From NCBI GenBank assembly GCA_021768705.1, contig JAETUG010000019.1:1-34511 (forward strand): a DNA stretch of 34,511 bases. The letters are read 5' to 3'. Shown here in pieces: positions 21,202-31,636 of this stretch. This DNA comes from Bacillota bacterium. GTDB taxonomy: Bacteria > Bacillota > Clostridia > Lachnospirales > Anaerotignaceae. Position 1 is the first letter of the stretch, and each line of letters begins with the position of its first letter. Position numbers and translations under genes: made by a program. The notes under the pieces were generated by a model. The model was not told the DNA's origin and ran no database searches. It saw only the letters and a list, made by a program, of their open reading frames with translations.

Positions 21202-22470
21202 TCAGTCATTTAAAAAACCTTTGTAGTGACGCATCAGCAGCTGGCTTTCCAGTGCTTTCACGATATCCAGACAAACACCAACAACGATGATCAGTGTTGT
21301 ACCACCAAAGCCAACGTTTACTTTGAAGATCCACTGCAGCACTACAGGAACCATAGCCAGGATCGCATAGCAGATCGCACCAACCAGTGTGATTCTGTTT
21401 ACGACTCTAGTAATGTAAGCGCTTGTAGGCTGACCGGGTCTGATACCGGGGATGAAGCCACCATTCTTCTTCATGTTCATCGCAATTTCGTTTGGATTGA
21501 TTACGATGGACGTATAGAAATATGTGAAGAAGAAGATCAACAGTACATAGATGATCGCACCAACAGGGTGTGTCATGTTCAGAATATCTGTCACCTTTGT
21601 GAATGTTGCGCCCTTGTTAGGGATGAACATACCGATCTGCTGAGGGAACTGCAGCAAGGAAATCGCAAAGATGATAGAGATAACGCCAGAAGTATTTACC
21701 TTGATAGGCATTGTTGTACTTCTGCCGCTTGCCTGTTTTCTGCCTACCATTTTGGAGGAGTACTGTACAGGCAGTCTTCTTTCACCGCTGTTTACACAAA
21801 CGATGAATGCCAGAACGATGATCAGGATGATCAGGATGGCTGCTACTTTTGCTGCACCAATCGCACCGCTGCCTACGATCATGTAGTACAGGCTTGCTGC
21901 ACCCATGGGCAGGTTGGATACGATATTGATGAAGATGATCATGGAAGAACCATTCCCGATCCCTTTCGCAGTGATCTGTTCTGCCAACCACATTACAAAT
22001 GTGGAGCCGCATACCAGAGCAAATACAGATGCAATATAAACCAGAGGGCTATGCACCAGATACATATTCTGATATGTGTAAGTCAGACCGATACCCTGGA
22101 TCAACGCCAGGATGACTGTCAAATATCTGCTGTAAGACTGCAGCTGCTTACGACCATCGGGGCCTTCCTTGGAAAGCTGCTCGAATTTGGGGATCGCAAT
22201 TGTCAAAAGCTGCATGATGATGGAAGCGTTGATATAGGGACCGATACCCATTGCAAAGATAGACCAGCTGGAGTTCGCACCACCGGCGATTACACTGTAA
22301 AGTGTACCCGCCATGGCTGCGTTTTCTCTTGCTGCTACTACGCCTGCAGTATCGATACCGGGCAGAGCGATCTGTGTACCCAGTCTAACGATCGCAAAGA
22401 TCATCAGTGTGTACAGAATCTTGTTTCGAATTTCTTTCGTTTTCCAAGAGTTAACGAAAATCTTAAACAA
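21202..22470 (-). CDS. secY: Preprotein translocase subunit SecY
   Basis: SecY (422 residues) forms the protein-conducting channel in the cytoplasmic membrane with ten helices. It opens MFKIFVNSWKTKEIRNKILY, has the plug/helix 2 region SWSIFAMGIGPYINASIIMQ, the cytoplasmic loop with KMVGRKQASGRSTTMPIKVN, and the late GGFIPGIRPGQPTSAYI. The start is a TTG at 22468-22470, directly after the rplO stop with no gap, preceded by GAGGTGA. It lies between rplO and adk in the conserved spc order. Confidence 0.97.
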   Translation of the reverse strand: MFKIFVNSWKTKEIRNKILYTLMIFAIVRLGTQIALPGIDTAGVVAARENAAMAGTLYSVIAGGANSSWSIFAMGIGPYINASIIMQLLTIAIPKFEQLSKEGPDGRKQLQSYSRYLTVILALIQGIGLTYTYQNMYLVHSPLVYIASVFALVCGSTFVMWLAEQITAKGIGNGSSMIIFINIVSNLPMGAASLYYMIVGSGAIGAAKVAAILIILIIVLAFIVCVNSGERRLPVQYSSKMVGRKQASGRSTTMPIKVNTSGVISIIFAISLLQFPQQIGMFIPNKGATFTKVTDILNMTHPVGAIIYVLLIFFFTYFYTSIVINPNEIAMNMKKNGGFIPGIRPGQPTSAYITRVVNRITLVGAICYAILAMVPVVLQWIFKVNVGFGGTTLIIVVGVCLDIVKALESQLLMRHYKGFLND

Positions 22471-22911
22471 TTAAATCACCTCTGCTTTGCCGCCGGCAGC
22501 TTCAATTTTTTCCTGAGCTGTTTTGCTGAAGTAGTTTACCTTAACTGTCAGCTTTCTTTCCAGATCGCCTTCGCCAAGGATCTTCACGCCATCTCTAGGA
22601 TTGCTGATCAGACCAACGTTTCTCAAAGCATCGATATCTACTACTGTATCATTTTCAAATACGTTCAGCATAGAAACGTTGATTGCAACGATTTCTTTGC
22701 TGTTTCTGCATGTGAAGCCTCTCTTAGGAAGTCTTCTGTACAGAGGCATCTGGCCACCTTCGAAACCGCATTTGCCGCTTGTCCCGGAACGCTGACCTGC
22801 ACCTTTATGGCCTCTGCCAGCTGTTTTGCCGTTGCCTGTTGCATGACCTCTGCCGCGTCTCCAGTTCTTTTCTCTGGAGCCTTCAGCGGGTCTCAATTCG
22901 CATAAGTTCAT
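22471..22911 (-). CDS. rplO: 50S ribosomal protein L15
   Basis: L15 (146 residues) is a large-subunit assembly protein. It opens MNLCELRPAEGSREKNWRRG and continues RGHATGNGKTAGRGHKGAGQRSG, the glycine- and basic-rich extension that threads through 23S rRNA. The ATG at 22909-22911 lies behind TTAGGAGGTG; the frame is open seven codons further but without a site. Its stop abuts the TTG start of secY. Confidence 0.97.
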   Translation of the reverse strand: MNLCELRPAEGSREKNWRRGRGHATGNGKTAGRGHKGAGQRSGTSGKCGFEGGQMPLYRRLPKRGFTCRNSKEIVAINVSMLNVFENDTVVDIDALRNVGLISNPRDGVKILGEGDLERKLTVKVNYFSKTAQEKIEAAGGKAEVI

Positions 22912-22928
22912 TTGGGCACCTCCTAAAA

Positions 22929-23108
22929 TCAAACTTCTTCAACTTTAACAAGGTGGCTAACCTGCTGGATCATACCTCTGATAGCCGCATTGTCCTGCTG
23001 AATTACACTGCTATTTGTTTTATTCAGACCCAGAGCCTGAACTGTTTTTTTGTGTTTGGGAATTGCACCGATTGTGGATTTCACCAATGTGATTTTAATT
23101 TCAGCCAT
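22929..23108 (-). CDS. rpmD: 50S ribosomal protein L30
   Basis: L30 (59 residues) opens [20 protein letters not shown], then [20 protein letters not shown] and ends [14 protein letters not shown]. Length and motifs are standard for the bacterial short form. It lies between rpsE and rplO with a good AAGGAGGAAC site. Confidence 0.97.
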   Translation of the reverse strand: MAEIKITLVKSTIGAIPKHKKTVQALGLNKTNSSVIQQDNAAIRGMIQQVSHLVKVEEV

Positions 23109-23122
23109 CTGTCTGTTCCTCC

Positions 23123-23626
23123 TTAACCTAAGAGTTCTTCAACAGAAATGCCACGCAGTTTTGCAACAGCTTCGGGTGTTGTCGCTCTGGACAGACCTTC
23201 GATTGTTGCGCTTACAACGTTACGTTTGTTGTTGGAGCCCAGGGATTTTGTTCTGATGTTACGGATACCAGCCAGTTCCAGAACCGCACGAGCGGGGCCG
23301 CCAGCGATGATACCAGTACCTTCGGGAGCGGGCATCAGCAGTACGCTTGCACTGCCGTGTACACCTGTAACGCCGTGGTAGATGCTGTCTACATCGTTCA
23401 TTTCTACTTTGATGATATTTTTCATCGCTGCTTCTTTCCCTTTGCGGATCGCATCGGGAATTTCAGCTGCTTTACCCATGCCGCAGCCTACATGGCCATT
23501 GCCGTCGCCAACAACAACCAAAGCAGAGAATCTCATTGTACGACCACCTTTAACCGTTTTGGATACACGGTTGATGGTTACTACTTTATCTTTCAGATCT
23601 AAAGTGCTTGGATCGATTCTTTTCAA
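23123..23626 (-). CDS. rpsE: 30S ribosomal protein S5
   Basis: S5 (167 residues) lies at the mRNA entry side of the small subunit and affects decoding accuracy. The double-stranded RNA-binding domain covers about 11-75 ([20 protein letters not shown], then [20 protein letters not shown]). The C-terminal half has [20 protein letters not shown] and [19 protein letters not shown]. The start follows AAGGAGGAAAG. Confidence 0.98.
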   Translation of the reverse strand: MKRIDPSTLDLKDKVVTINRVSKTVKGGRTMRFSALVVVGDGNGHVGCGMGKAAEIPDAIRKGKEAAMKNIIKVEMNDVDSIYHGVTGVHGSASVLLMPAPEGTGIIAGGPARAVLELAGIRNIRTKSLGSNNKRNVVSATIEGLSRATTPEAVAKLRGISVEELLG

Positions 23627-23644
23627 CTTACTTTCCTCCTTGCC

Positions 23645-24013
23645 TTAGAATTTCAGGCCAGCTTCTCTAGCTGCTTCTGCCAGTGCCTGAATTTTACCCT
23701 GGTATACAAAACCGCCTCTGTCAAATACAACTTCTGTGATGCCTTTTTCGATTGCTTTTTTTGCAACAGCTTCACCTACTGCAGCTGCAGCTGCAACTGT
23801 GTTTGTGTATTCTACTTTGCTTGCGATTTCAGCTTCCATTGTGGATGCTGCAACCAGTGTATGCTGAGCAACGTCATCGATGATCTGTGCATACATGTGT
23901 TTATTGGATCTGAACACTGCCAGTCTAGGTCTGGCAGCTGTGCCTTTTACATGGTTGCGGATTCTGTAGTGTCTTTTCACACGAGCCGCTGCACGAGAGG
24001 GCTTATTGATCAT
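23645..24013 (-). CDS. rplR: 50S ribosomal protein L18
   Basis: L18 (122 residues) binds 5S rRNA. Marks are [37 protein letters not shown] and the end [20 protein letters not shown]. The ATG at 24011-24013 has a GGAGTGA site and gives [12 protein letters not shown]; eight further open codons upstream are not supported. Confidence 0.97.
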   Translation of the reverse strand: MINKPSRAAARVKRHYRIRNHVKGTAARPRLAVFRSNKHMYAQIIDDVAQHTLVAASTMEAEIASKVEYTNTVAAAAAVGEAVAKKAIEKGITEVVFDRGGFVYQGKIQALAEAAREAGLKF

Positions 24014-24092
24014 AGTATTTTCACTCCGTTTCTTCAAAAATTAGTCACTTTCCGATATAAATAGATCGTGCTGTCATGCTATCGTTCGCAGA

Positions 24093-24635
24093 TTATTTCT
24101 TACCGGTCTTACCAACTTTACGTCTGATATGTTCGTCAGAGTATTTAATACCTTTGCCTTTATAGGGTTCGGGAGGTCTTTTTGTTCTGATTTCAGCTGC
24201 AAACTGACCTACTTTTTCTTTGTCAATACCCTTAACAATGATTTTGTTTGTACCTTCAACGATGGATTCGATCCCTTCGGGATCTTCCATTTCTACGGGA
24301 TGAGAGTAACCCAGTGTCAGTGTCAGTTTTTTACCGGATTTTGCTGCTCTGTAACCAACACCGTTGATTTCCAGTACTTTTTCATAGCCCTGAGTTACAC
24401 CAATGATCATGTTGTGGATCAGTGTTCTTGTCAGGCCGTGTAATGCTCTATGTTTTTTCAGATCGCTGGGTCTTGTAACTACGATCTGACCGTCTTCCAT
24501 TGCGATGTTCATGTCTGCGGATAATTTTCTTTCCAGTGTACCTTTGGGGCCTTTTACTGTCAGCAGATTGCCTTCGCCAATCTTCACTTCAACGCCAGCG
24601 GGTACCACTACGGGCAATTTACCGATTCTGGACAT
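24093..24635 (-). CDS. rplF: 50S ribosomal protein L6
   Basis: L6 (180 residues) sits near the sarcin-ricin loop and the elongation factor site. Its two similar domains are visible: [20 protein letters not shown] with [14 protein letters not shown], and [20 protein letters not shown] with the ending [20 protein letters not shown]. The ATG at 24633-24635 has an AGGAGGTG site; an upstream in-frame start three codons away is less likely. Confidence 0.98.
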   Translation of the reverse strand: MSRIGKLPVVVPAGVEVKIGEGNLLTVKGPKGTLERKLSADMNIAMEDGQIVVTRPSDLKKHRALHGLTRTLIHNMIIGVTQGYEKVLEINGVGYRAAKSGKKLTLTLGYSHPVEMEDPEGIESIVEGTNKIIVKGIDKEKVGQFAAEIRTKRPPEPYKGKGIKYSDEHIRRKVGKTGKK

Positions 24636-24666
24636 GGTCTGCACCTCCTAATATTCTGTCTTTATC

Positions 24667-25068
24667 TTACCAGATGAATGCGATTACTTCGCCGCCCAGA
24701 CCAGCTTTTCTTGCAGCTTTGTCTGTCATCAGGCCTTTGTCTGTGGAAATGATTGCTGTGCCCAGACCGCCCAGAACTTTAGGCAGTTCGTCTTTGCCAG
24801 CGAATACTCTCAGGCCGGGTTTGGAAATTCTTTTCAGACCTGTGATTACTTTTACGTTTTTATCTTCACCATATTTCAGGCTGATACGCAGTGTGGATTT
24901 GATACCGTCTTCGATTACTTCGTAACCTTTTACGTAACCTTCTGCCACCAGGATGTCAGCGATTGCTTTCTTCATTTTGGAAGAAGGAACATCTACTGTA
25001 TCGTGTTTTGCAGTATTAGCGTTTCTGATTCTTGTCAGCATATCTGCGATAGGGTCGCTCATAGACAT
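24667..25068 (-). CDS. rpsH: 30S ribosomal protein S8
   Basis: S8 (133 residues) binds the central domain of 16S rRNA and in E. coli represses the spc operon. Marks are [40 protein letters not shown] and the end [19 protein letters not shown]. The start at 25066-25068 follows AAGGAGG at eight bases. Confidence 0.98.
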   Translation of the reverse strand: MSMSDPIADMLTRIRNANTAKHDTVDVPSSKMKKAIADILVAEGYVKGYEVIEDGIKSTLRISLKYGEDKNVKVITGLKRISKPGLRVFAGKDELPKVLGGLGTAIISTDKGLMTDKAARKAGLGGEVIAFIW

Positions 25069-25087
25069 TGTGAATTCCTCCTTTCAA

Positions 25088-25273
25088 TTACCAGCTTGCT
25101 TTCTTTACGCCGGGAATCTGACCTTTGTATGCCAGTTCACGGAAGCAAATACGGCAAATTCCATATTTTCTCAGTACAGAGTGGGGTCTGCCGCAAACTC
25201 TGCAACGTGTGTAAGCTCTTGTAGAGAACTTGGGTGCTCTCTGCTGCTTTACTTTCATAGATTTTTTAGCCAT
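25088..25273 (-). CDS. rpsN: 30S ribosomal protein S14, zinc-binding type
   Basis: This is the 61-residue zinc form of S14 (type Z), with ligands Cys24, Cys27, Cys40 and Cys43 (CRVC...CRIC). It opens [20 protein letters not shown] and ends [13 protein letters not shown]. It lies between rplE and rpsH, with a GGGAGGG site. Confidence 0.98.
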   Translation of the reverse strand: MAKKSMKVKQQRAPKFSTRAYTRCRVCGRPHSVLRKYGICRICFRELAYKGQIPGVKKASW

Positions 25274-25286
25274 TTTTGTCCCTCCC

Positions 25287-25826
25287 TTATTTTGCGAATG
25301 GCATACCGAACAGTCTCAGCAGTTCTCTTGCTTCTTCATCTGTTTTTGCTGTTGTAACAAAAACGATGTCCATGCCTCTGATTTTGTCTACTTTATCGTA
25401 TTCGATTTCGGGGAAGATCAGCTGTTCTTTGATACCCATTGTGTAGTTACCTCTGCCGTCAAAGCTGTTAGCTTTTACACCACGGAAGTCACGTACACGA
25501 GGCAGTGCGATGTTGATCAGTCTGTCTGTGAATTCGTACATTCTGTCGCCTCTCAGAGTAACCTTGCAGCCAATGTTCATGCCTTCACGCAGTTTAAAGT
25601 TCGCGATGGATTTTTTAGCCTTTGTTACAACGGGTTTCTGACCGGCGATAATGCTCATATCTCTTACAGCGCCATCCAGAACTTTAGCGTTTTCTCTAGC
25701 TTCGCCTACGCCCATGTTGATGATGATCTTTTCCAGTTTGGGAACAGCCAGTTTATTTTTATAAGAAAATTTCTTAGTCATTTCGGGAACGATCTGTGCT
25801 TCATAGAAGTCTCTTAATCTGCTCAT
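25287..25826 (-). CDS. rplE: 50S ribosomal protein L5
   Basis: L5 (179 residues) binds 5S rRNA in the central protuberance and contacts P-site tRNA. Marks are [40 protein letters not shown] and the ending [20 protein letters not shown]. The start follows AAAGGAGGC. Confidence 0.98.
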   Translation of the reverse strand: MSRLRDFYEAQIVPEMTKKFSYKNKLAVPKLEKIIINMGVGEARENAKVLDGAVRDMSIIAGQKPVVTKAKKSIANFKLREGMNIGCKVTLRGDRMYEFTDRLINIALPRVRDFRGVKANSFDGRGNYTMGIKEQLIFPEIEYDKVDKIRGMDIVFVTTAKTDEEARELLRLFGMPFAK

Positions 25827-25853
25827 TGTTTGCCTCCTTTCACCAGGTATTTA

Positions 25854-26165
25854 TTAGTCGATAACTTCGCCTGTTTTCTTAGCTACTCTTACTTTTTTGC
25901 CATCTTTGATCATTGCGCCCAGACGTGTTGCTTTGCCGTTGTGCAGATACATTACGTTGGAAGCATGAATGAAGTTTTCTTTCTTGATAATACCGCCCTG
26001 CTGGTTCTGTGCGTTGGGTTTTGTGTGTTTGGAAACCATGTTTACGCCTTCAACCAGTACACGGTTGTTCTTTTTATCTACAGCAATGATCTTGCCTTCT
26101 TTGCCTTTATCTTTACCGGCGATTACTACTACTTTGTCGCCAGTTTTCAGTTTCAAATTAGCCAC
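25854..26165 (-). CDS. rplX: 50S ribosomal protein L24
   Basis: L24 (103 residues) initiates large-subunit assembly. The KOW motif is at the N-terminus ([20 protein letters not shown]), followed by the [20 protein letters not shown] segment. It lies between rplN and rplE, with an AGGAGGTG site. Confidence 0.98.
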   Translation of the reverse strand: MANLKLKTGDKVVVIAGKDKGKEGKIIAVDKKNNRVLVEGVNMVSKHTKPNAQNQQGGIIKKENFIHASNVMYLHNGKATRLGAMIKDGKKVRVAKKTGEVID

Positions 26166-26180
26166 CTAGCACACCTCCTA

Positions 26181-26549
26181 TTACAGTACTTCGGGAGCCA
26201 GAGAAAGGATCTTCATGAACTGTTTTTCTCTCAGCTCTCTTGCAACGGGCCCAAAGATACGTGTACCTCTGGGGTTTTTGTCATCTTTGATGATAACTGC
26301 TGCGTTTTCGTCGAATTTGATGTAGCTGCCGTCAGGTCTGCCTACGGGATGAACTGTTCTAACAACTACTGCCTTGACAACGTCGCCTTTTTTTACAACG
26401 CCGCCGGGTGTTGCGTCTTTAACTGTAGCAACGATGATGTCGCCTACGCCTGCATATCTTCTTGTGGAGCCGCCCAGTACTCTGATGCACAGAAGTTCTT
26501 TCGCCCCGGAGTTGTCTGCTACTTTTAATCTGGTTTCCTGCTGAACCAT
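26181..26549 (-). CDS. rplN: 50S ribosomal protein L14
   Basis: L14 (122 residues) forms an inter-subunit bridge. Marks are [37 protein letters not shown] and the end [11 protein letters not shown]-type segment (seen as [20 protein letters not shown]) with LAPEVL. Standard length. The start has a GGAGAGGAGG-like site. Confidence 0.98.
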   Translation of the reverse strand: MVQQETRLKVADNSGAKELLCIRVLGGSTRRYAGVGDIIVATVKDATPGGVVKKGDVVKAVVVRTVHPVGRPDGSYIKFDENAAVIIKDDKNPRGTRIFGPVARELREKQFMKILSLAPEVL

Positions 26550-26574
26550 ATATTGTCCTCCTCTCCAAAAAGGA

Positions 26575-26829
26575 TTATTTTGCTTTTTCGATGATGCTTA
26601 CAAGTCTCCATCTTTTGTCCTTGGACAGAGGTCTTGTTTCCATAACTTTAACACGATCGCCGATACCGCATTCGTTGTTTTCGTCATGAGCTTTCAGTTT
26701 GTATGTTCTGTTAACGATTTTGCCATACAGAGGGTGTTTTACTTTATCTTCAACAGCAACAACGATTGTTTTGTCCATCTTGTCGCTAACTACTCTACCG
26801 ATTCTAGTTTTACGAAGATTTCTTTCCAC
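26575..26829 (-). CDS. rpsQ: 30S ribosomal protein S17
   Basis: S17 (84 residues, OB fold) binds the 5' domain of 16S rRNA. It opens [20 protein letters not shown], with [19 protein letters not shown] and ends [19 protein letters not shown]. It follows rpmC with an AAGGAGGAAAT site. Confidence 0.98.
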   Translation of the reverse strand: MERNLRKTRIGRVVSDKMDKTIVVAVEDKVKHPLYGKIVNRTYKLKAHDENNECGIGDRVKVMETRPLSKDKRWRLVSIIEKAK

Positions 26830-26863
26830 GATGATTTCCTCCTTTCAACGAACGGAATATCTA

Positions 26864-27073
26864 TTATTTTGCTTCTCTTGCTTTCTTTGTGATGATTGTC
26901 TGGATTCTTGCGATGTTCTTACGAACTTCCTTGATTCTAGCTGTGTTGTCCAGCTGGTTTGTAGCGTTCTGGAATCTCAGGTTGAACAGCTCTTTCTTAG
27001 CGGAAACAAGGTCCTTCTGTAATTCATCTGCAGTTTTGCCCATCAATTCATTTACATAACCTTTTGTTTTCAC
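26864..27073 (-). CDS. rpmC: 50S ribosomal protein L29
   Basis: L29 (69 residues) is a helical hairpin near the exit tunnel where trigger factor and SRP dock. It reads [20 protein letters not shown] with [20 protein letters not shown], as expected. Its ATG overlaps the rplP stop by four bases (27070-27073), so the two are translationally coupled. Confidence 0.97.
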   Translation of the reverse strand: MKTKGYVNELMGKTADELQKDLVSAKKELFNLRFQNATNQLDNTARIKEVRKNIARIQTIITKKAREAK

Positions 27074-27507
27074 TGATGTTCACCTGCCATTTCTTCTGCT
27101 TCTGCTTTGGATACGATTTTACACTTGATAGGCAGTTTGTGGATTGCCAGTCTCAGTGCTTCTCTTGCTTTTTCTTCTTCTACGCCACCGATTTCGAACA
27201 TTACTCTGCCGGGTTTTACTACCGCTACCCAATATTCAGGAGCGCCTTTACCGGAACCCATACGAGTACCGATAGGTTTTGCGGATACGGGTTTATCGGG
27301 GAATACTTTGATCCAAACGTCACCGCCACGTTTGATATGTCTTGTCATAGCAACACGAGCTGCTTCGATCTGGTTGGATGTGATCCATGTGGGTTCCATC
27401 GCCATGATACCGAAATCGCCGTATGTTACTTTGTTGCCTCTATATGCACGGCCTCTCATTTTGCCTCTCTGCTGTTTACGATGTTTTACTCTTTTAGGCA
27501 TTAACAT
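27070..27507 (-). CDS. rplP: 50S ribosomal protein L16
   Basis: L16 (145 residues) lines the A-site tRNA path. Marks are [60 protein letters not shown] and [20 protein letters not shown]. The start at 27505-27507 (MLMPKR) lies 12 bases behind AAGGAGG; the ATG two codons on is also possible. MLMPKR is common in Clostridia. Confidence 0.97.
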   Translation of the reverse strand: MLMPKRVKHRKQQRGKMRGRAYRGNKVTYGDFGIMAMEPTWITSNQIEAARVAMTRHIKRGGDVWIKVFPDKPVSAKPIGTRMGSGKGAPEYWVAVVKPGRVMFEIGGVEEEKAREALRLAIHKLPIKCKIVSKAEAEEMAGEHQ

Positions 27508-27524
27508 GATTCTTCAGCGCCTCC

Positions 27525-28169
27525 TTACTTTTTGTTATTCTTTACAGGAAGTACTTCGCCTTTGTAGATCCAAACCTTTACGCCCAGTTTGCCGTATGTT
27601 GTATCTGCTTCAGCAAAGCCATAGTCGATGTCTGCACGCAGTGTCTGAAGGGGGATTGTACCTTCGTGATAGGATTCACCACGAGCGATATCAGCGCCGC
27701 CCAGACGACCACTTACCATTGTTTTGATACCTTTTGCACCGAACTTCATTGTTCTGCCCATAGCCTGTTTCATCGCACGACGGAATGTCACACGGTTTTC
27801 CAGCTGCAGAGCGATGTTTTCAGCAACCAGCTGAGCATCCAGTTCAGGTCTTTTGATTTCTTCGATGTTAACAGCTACTTTCTGTGCTGTCATTTTCTGC
27901 AGTTCAGCTTTCAGTGCTTCGATAGATGCACCGTTTTTACCGATAACGATACCGGGTTTTGCTGTATGAACACTGATTTTTACTCTGCCTGCTGTTCTTT
28001 CGATCGTGATCTTGGAAACGCCTGCATCGTACAGTCTCTTTTTGATGAATTTTCTGATTTTAACGTCTTCTACCAGGTTATCAGCAAAGTCTTTATCTGC
28101 ATACCATTTTGCATCCCAATCTTTGATGATACCTACTCTTAAACCATGAGGGTTAACTTTCTGTCCCAT
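27525..28169 (-). CDS. rpsC: 30S ribosomal protein S3
   Basis: S3 (214 residues) helps form the mRNA entry tunnel and its helicase. It opens [20 protein letters not shown], carries the type II KH domain at about 38-107 ([20 protein letters not shown]), and has the C-terminal domain with [20 protein letters not shown] and [20 protein letters not shown]. The start follows AAGGAGGTAC. Confidence 0.98.
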   Translation of the reverse strand: MGQKVNPHGLRVGIIKDWDAKWYADKDFADNLVEDVKIRKFIKKRLYDAGVSKITIERTAGRVKISVHTAKPGIVIGKNGASIEALKAELQKMTAQKVAVNIEEIKRPELDAQLVAENIALQLENRVTFRRAMKQAMGRTMKFGAKGIKTMVSGRLGGADIARGESYHEGTIPLQTLRADIDYGFAEADTTYGKLGVKVWIYKGEVLPVKNNKK

Positions 28170-28180
28170 TTCGTACCTCC

Positions 28181-28570
28181 TTATCTCTCATTGAGAATGA
28201 TGGAAATATGGCAAGATCTCTTCAGAATGCGATATGCTCTGCCCTGTGCTCTGGGGCGAATTCTCTTCATTGTAGGGCCCTGATCTGCACTTACTTCTTC
28301 CACATACAGTTTGCTTACGTCCATACCCAGGTTGTTTTCTGCGTTAGCTACAGCGGATTTCAGTACTTTACCGATGATTTCTGCTGCCAGTCTGGGGCTA
28401 TAGTTCAACATTGCTGCTGCTGTAGCAACATCCTTGCCTTTGATCTGATCCAGGACGATTTTCGCCTTGGGAGCGGGGATGCCTACATATTTAGCAGTAG
28501 CATGAGGTCTTTTTTCCTGTGTTGCAATGTTTCTTTCTTTTTTGATTTGGCTTCTATGACCTTTTGCCAT
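28181..28570 (-). CDS. rplV: 50S ribosomal protein L22
   Basis: L22 (129 residues) extends a hairpin into the exit tunnel, at a site where macrolide resistance changes occur. Marks are [40 protein letters not shown] and the tip segment [20 protein letters not shown]. The start follows AAAGGAGGTTTC. Confidence 0.98.
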   Translation of the reverse strand: MAKGHRSQIKKERNIATQEKRPHATAKYVGIPAPKAKIVLDQIKGKDVATAAAMLNYSPRLAAEIIGKVLKSAVANAENNLGMDVSKLYVEEVSADQGPTMKRIRPRAQGRAYRILKRSCHISIILNER

Positions 28571-28600
28571 GAACGAAACCTCCTTTCGTTATCGGATAAA

Positions 28601-28885
28601 TTAGCGAACTTTAGATTTCTTTTCTGCGTCTTTGCCGTGACCTCTGTAAGTTCTTGTCAGTGCAAATTCGCCCAGTTTGTGGCCTACCATGTCTTCTGTG
28701 ATATATACAGGCACGTGTTTTCTGCCGTCATAAACTGCGATTGTGTGACCGATCATATCGGGGTAGATTGTAGAACGACGAGACCATGTTTTGATTACGT
28801 TCTTTTCGCCTGCTGCGTTCATAGCATCGATCTTCTTCAGCAGATGATCGTCAGCGAAAGGTCCTTTTTTCAAAGATCTGCTCAT
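28601..28885 (-). CDS. rpsS: 30S ribosomal protein S19
   Basis: S19 (94 residues) lies in the small-subunit head with S13. It opens [20 protein letters not shown] and has [20 protein letters not shown] and [20 protein letters not shown]. The start follows AAGGAGGATT. Confidence 0.98.
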   Translation of the reverse strand: MSRSLKKGPFADDHLLKKIDAMNAAGEKNVIKTWSRRSTIYPDMIGHTIAVYDGRKHVPVYITEDMVGHKLGEFALTRTYRGHGKDAEKKSKVR

Positions 28886-28914
28886 TGATTTAATCCTCCT
28901 TATTTTTTCTATCT

Positions 28915-28936
28915 GTGCCTAAGCCGCCTTAGGCAC
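28915..28936 (-). promoter_or_regulatory. Intercistronic hairpin between rplB and rpsS
   Basis: A 9-bp perfect stem GTGCCTAAG/CTTAGGCAC (28915-28923 with 28928-28936) and a four-base loop in a 62-base gap. There is no T-run next to it on the minus strand, so a role in mRNA stability or processing is more likely than termination. Confidence 0.5.
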
Positions 28937-28947
28937 ATTCGAATCTA

Positions 28948-29778
28948 TTAGCCGTTTCTGCGGCGAACGATATATTTGTTGGAAGCTTTGTGTTTGTTTC
29001 TTGTCTTGTAGCCCATTGCAGGTTTGCCCCAAGGTGTCATAGGTGCTGGACGACCGATGGGTGCTCTACCTTCACCACCACCGTGAGGGTGATCGTTAGG
29101 GTTCATTACGGAACCTCTTACTGTAGGTCTTACGCCCATGTGACGTTTTCTACCGGCTTTACCGATGTGAACCAGTTCGTGGTCTGTGTTACCGATCTGA
29201 CCGATTGTAGCTCTGCATTCGATGGGCAGCAGTCTCATTTCACCGGAAGGCAGTTTTACTGTAGCATATTTGCCTTCTTTTGCCATCAGCTGACCTACGT
29301 TACCAGCGGAACGAACCAGCTGGCCGCCTTTGCCGGGTTTCATTTCGATGTTGTGGATGGAAGCACCAACGGGAATTTTGCTCATAGGCAGTGTGTTGCC
29401 CAGTTTTACTTCGGCTTCGGGACCATTCATCAGCTGATCGCCAACCTGCAGGCCTGCGGGTGCCAGGATATAGGATTTTGTACCGTCTGCATATACGATC
29501 AGAGCGATGTTTGCTGTTCTGTTGGGATCGTATTCGATTGCTTTTACTGTTGCAGGAATACCATCTTTGTTACGTTTGAAGTCAACCAGTCTGTATTTGA
29601 TCTTTGCGCCGCCGCCGTGGTGACGTACTGTCAGTTTGCCCTGGTTATTTCTGCCGGAAGTTTTTCTCAGGTGTACTACCAGAGATTTTTCGGGCGTGGA
29701 TTTTGTAATTTCATCGAATGCGGACACTGTCATGTGTCTTCTGGATGGTGTATAGGGTTTGTATCTCTTAATTGCCAT
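28948..29778 (-). CDS. rplB: 50S ribosomal protein L2
   Basis: L2 (276 residues) is needed for subunit joining and peptidyl transfer. It opens [20 protein letters not shown] and has [40 protein letters not shown] and the conserved [20 protein letters not shown] loop, whose His residue lies near the peptidyl transferase centre. The start follows AAGGAGTGG. Confidence 0.98.
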   Translation of the reverse strand: MAIKRYKPYTPSRRHMTVSAFDEITKSTPEKSLVVHLRKTSGRNNQGKLTVRHHGGGAKIKYRLVDFKRNKDGIPATVKAIEYDPNRTANIALIVYADGTKSYILAPAGLQVGDQLMNGPEAEVKLGNTLPMSKIPVGASIHNIEMKPGKGGQLVRSAGNVGQLMAKEGKYATVKLPSGEMRLLPIECRATIGQIGNTDHELVHIGKAGRKRHMGVRPTVRGSVMNPNDHPHGGGEGRAPIGRPAPMTPWGKPAMGYKTRNKHKASNKYIVRRRNG

Positions 29779-29861
29779 CTCTTTTTTCCACTCCTTTCGG
29801 ATTTATATCGTCTACACGTTTCCGTGTGTTTTGCAAGTTTCTGAATTTTCTTCCTGAGTAA

Positions 29862-30161
29862 TTACATACCCATGAAGATTTCGATGTCTTTGCTGTCAGC
29901 TGTCAGTTTCACAACTGCTTTTTTGTATTTCTTTGTTTTACCAAAGTACATACCTCTTCTCTTAGGCTTGCCATCGTAGTTCATTGTGTTTACGGAAGCT
30001 ACTTTAGCGCCTTCGAACATTTTTTCAACAGCATCTTTGATCTGAGCTTTTGTTGCTTCAGGGTGTACGATGAAAGTATATTTCTTTTCATCCAGTACAG
30101 ACATACTGTTTTCTGTGATTACGGGTCTTTCGATTACATCGTAAAATTTCAGATCAGCCAT
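29862..30161 (-). CDS. rplW: 50S ribosomal protein L23
   Basis: L23 (99 residues) lies at the tunnel exit and docks trigger factor and SRP. It opens [20 protein letters not shown], with [20 protein letters not shown] and the [20 protein letters not shown] extension. Its ATG overlaps the rplD stop by one base. The 83-base gap to rplB has a small ACACG/CGTGT hairpin near 29814-29828. Confidence 0.98.
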   Translation of the reverse strand: MADLKFYDVIERPVITENSMSVLDEKKYTFIVHPEATKAQIKDAVEKMFEGAKVASVNTMNYDGKPKRRGMYFGKTKKYKKAVVKLTADSKDIEIFMGM

Positions 30162-30781
30162 TATGCGTACACCTCCTGGATTTTTTCTACTGCTTCTTTT
30201 GTTACAACCAGTGTGTTGTATTTCAGCAGATCGTAAACATTGATTGTGCTTACGGAAGCTGTCTTAACTTCGGGAATATTTCTGGCGGACAGCATTACGT
30301 TTGTGTTTGCGCCGTCCATAACGATCAGTGCGTTGCCGCATTTGATGTTTTCCAGAACTTTTGCCATTTCTTTTGTCTTAACTTCAGACAGTGTCAGTTC
30401 ATCCAGAACGATGATTTTGCCTTCAGCAACCTTTGTGGAAAGTGCGGACTGCAGTGCCAGTCTTTTTACTTTCTTGTTCAGTTTGAAGGAGTAGTCTCTG
30501 GGCTTGGGAGCGAATACTACGCCACCGCCGACCCACTGAGGAGAACGGATGGAGCCCTGTCTTGCTCTGCCTGTACCTTTCTGTCTGTAAGGTTTTCTAC
30601 CACCGCCACGAACTTCAGCGCGTGTTTTTGTGCTCTGTGTGCCCTGTCTCTGGTTTGCCAGATACTGTACTACAGCCAGGTGCATCACATGTTCATTTGC
30701 TTCAATACCGAAAATAGCGTCATTCAGCTCGATTGTGCCTACCTGAGCGCCTGCCATATTTAATACTGCAACATTTGCCAT
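30161..30781 (-). CDS. rplD: 50S ribosomal protein L4
   Basis: L4 (206 residues) reaches into the exit tunnel and in E. coli represses the S10 operon by binding its leader. Marks are [40 protein letters not shown] and [20 protein letters not shown]. The start follows AAGGAGGAAAC. Confidence 0.98.
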   Translation of the reverse strand: MANVAVLNMAGAQVGTIELNDAIFGIEANEHVMHLAVVQYLANQRQGTQSTKTRAEVRGGGRKPYRQKGTGRARQGSIRSPQWVGGGVVFAPKPRDYSFKLNKKVKRLALQSALSTKVAEGKIIVLDELTLSEVKTKEMAKVLENIKCGNALIVMDGANTNVMLSARNIPEVKTASVSTINVYDLLKYNTLVVTKEAVEKIQEVYA

Positions 30782-30808
30782 GTTAGTTTCCTCCTTTCGT
30801 AAAGTTTA

Positions 30809-31438
30809 TCAAGCCTTTACGCTGTCTTTGATTACCAGAATGGAACCTTTAGGGCCGGGAACTGCGCCCTTGATCAGCAGCAGGTTCTTTTCTGCATCTG
30901 CACGTACGATTTCAAGATTCTGGATTGTTACGTTCGCTGCGCCCATATGACCAGGCATCTTTTTGCCTTTTTTAACACGGCTGGGTGTAGCGGAAGAACC
31001 CATGGAACCTACAACTCTGTGAGATTTGGAACCATGACCCATGGGACCTCTCTGTGCGTTGTATCTCTTGATTGTACTCTGGAAACCTTTACCTTTGGAA
31101 ACGCCGCTTGCGTCTACTTTGTCGCCTGCTGCGAATACATCAGCTTTGATTTCAGCGCCAACTTCGTAGTTAGCTGCATCTTCCAGTCTGAATTCTTTTA
31201 CATATTTCTTAGCAGCTACGCCTGCTTTTGTGAAATGACCCTTCATGGGTTTGTTTACTTTTCTTTCTTTTGCTTCGGCAAAACCAACCTGGATTGCTTC
31301 GTAGCCGTCGTTTTCCATTGTTTTTTTCTGGATAACAACGCAGGGGCCTGCTTCAAGAACTGTAACTGGTACCAACGCACCGTTTTCTGTGAAAACCTGT
31401 GTCATACCAATTTTCTTAGCGATGATCGCCTTTTTCAT
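30809..31438 (-). CDS. rplC: 50S ribosomal protein L3
   Basis: L3 (209 residues) is an early-assembly protein that reaches the peptidyl transferase centre. It opens [20 protein letters not shown] and has [20 protein letters not shown] and [20 protein letters not shown], the conserved loop toward the active site. The start follows TAGGAGGTGC. The gap to rpsJ is unusually long (198 bases) and contains a hairpin. Confidence 0.98.
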   Translation of the reverse strand: MKKAIIAKKIGMTQVFTENGALVPVTVLEAGPCVVIQKKTMENDGYEAIQVGFAEAKERKVNKPMKGHFTKAGVAAKKYVKEFRLEDAANYEVGAEIKADVFAAGDKVDASGVSKGKGFQSTIKRYNAQRGPMGHGSKSHRVVGSMGSSATPSRVKKGKKMPGHMGAANVTIQNLEIVRADAEKNLLLIKGAVPGPKGSILVIKDSVKA

Positions 31439-31636
31439 TTCGTTGCACCTCCTAAATTTTCTACAGCGGATTGCCTCTCATCCTTTCGGATATCAAGGAA
31501 ATCATTCTAGTCATATAAGAGTTGTAACTTTCTCTGTTACTTCTTTATCTTATATAAACCAGCTTTTTGGATGTTTTTGTTTTTATTAAAGTTTAAAAAT
31601 AATCTTTCGGCTCGTTGCTGAGTGGGTTACCGTTGA
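31439..31636 (-). promoter_or_regulatory. 198-base rpsJ-rplC gap with nested hairpin
   Basis: A TATAAGA/TCTTATA stem (31514-31520 with 31548-31554) encloses GTAAC/GTTAC (31524-31528 with 31536-31540). On the minus strand, an ATCC-GAAA-GGAT tetraloop hairpin follows, close to the rplC ribosome site. rpsJ and rplC are usually a few tens of bases apart. No convincing promoter is present, so this may be a second regulatory leader acting on rplC and the genes after it. Confidence 0.45.

Noticed and set aside
21226-22905. 559-codon plus-strand open frame opposite secY and rplO
   Set aside because: It is antisense to conserved genes, with composition (many Cys, His, Asp) typical of shadow frames.
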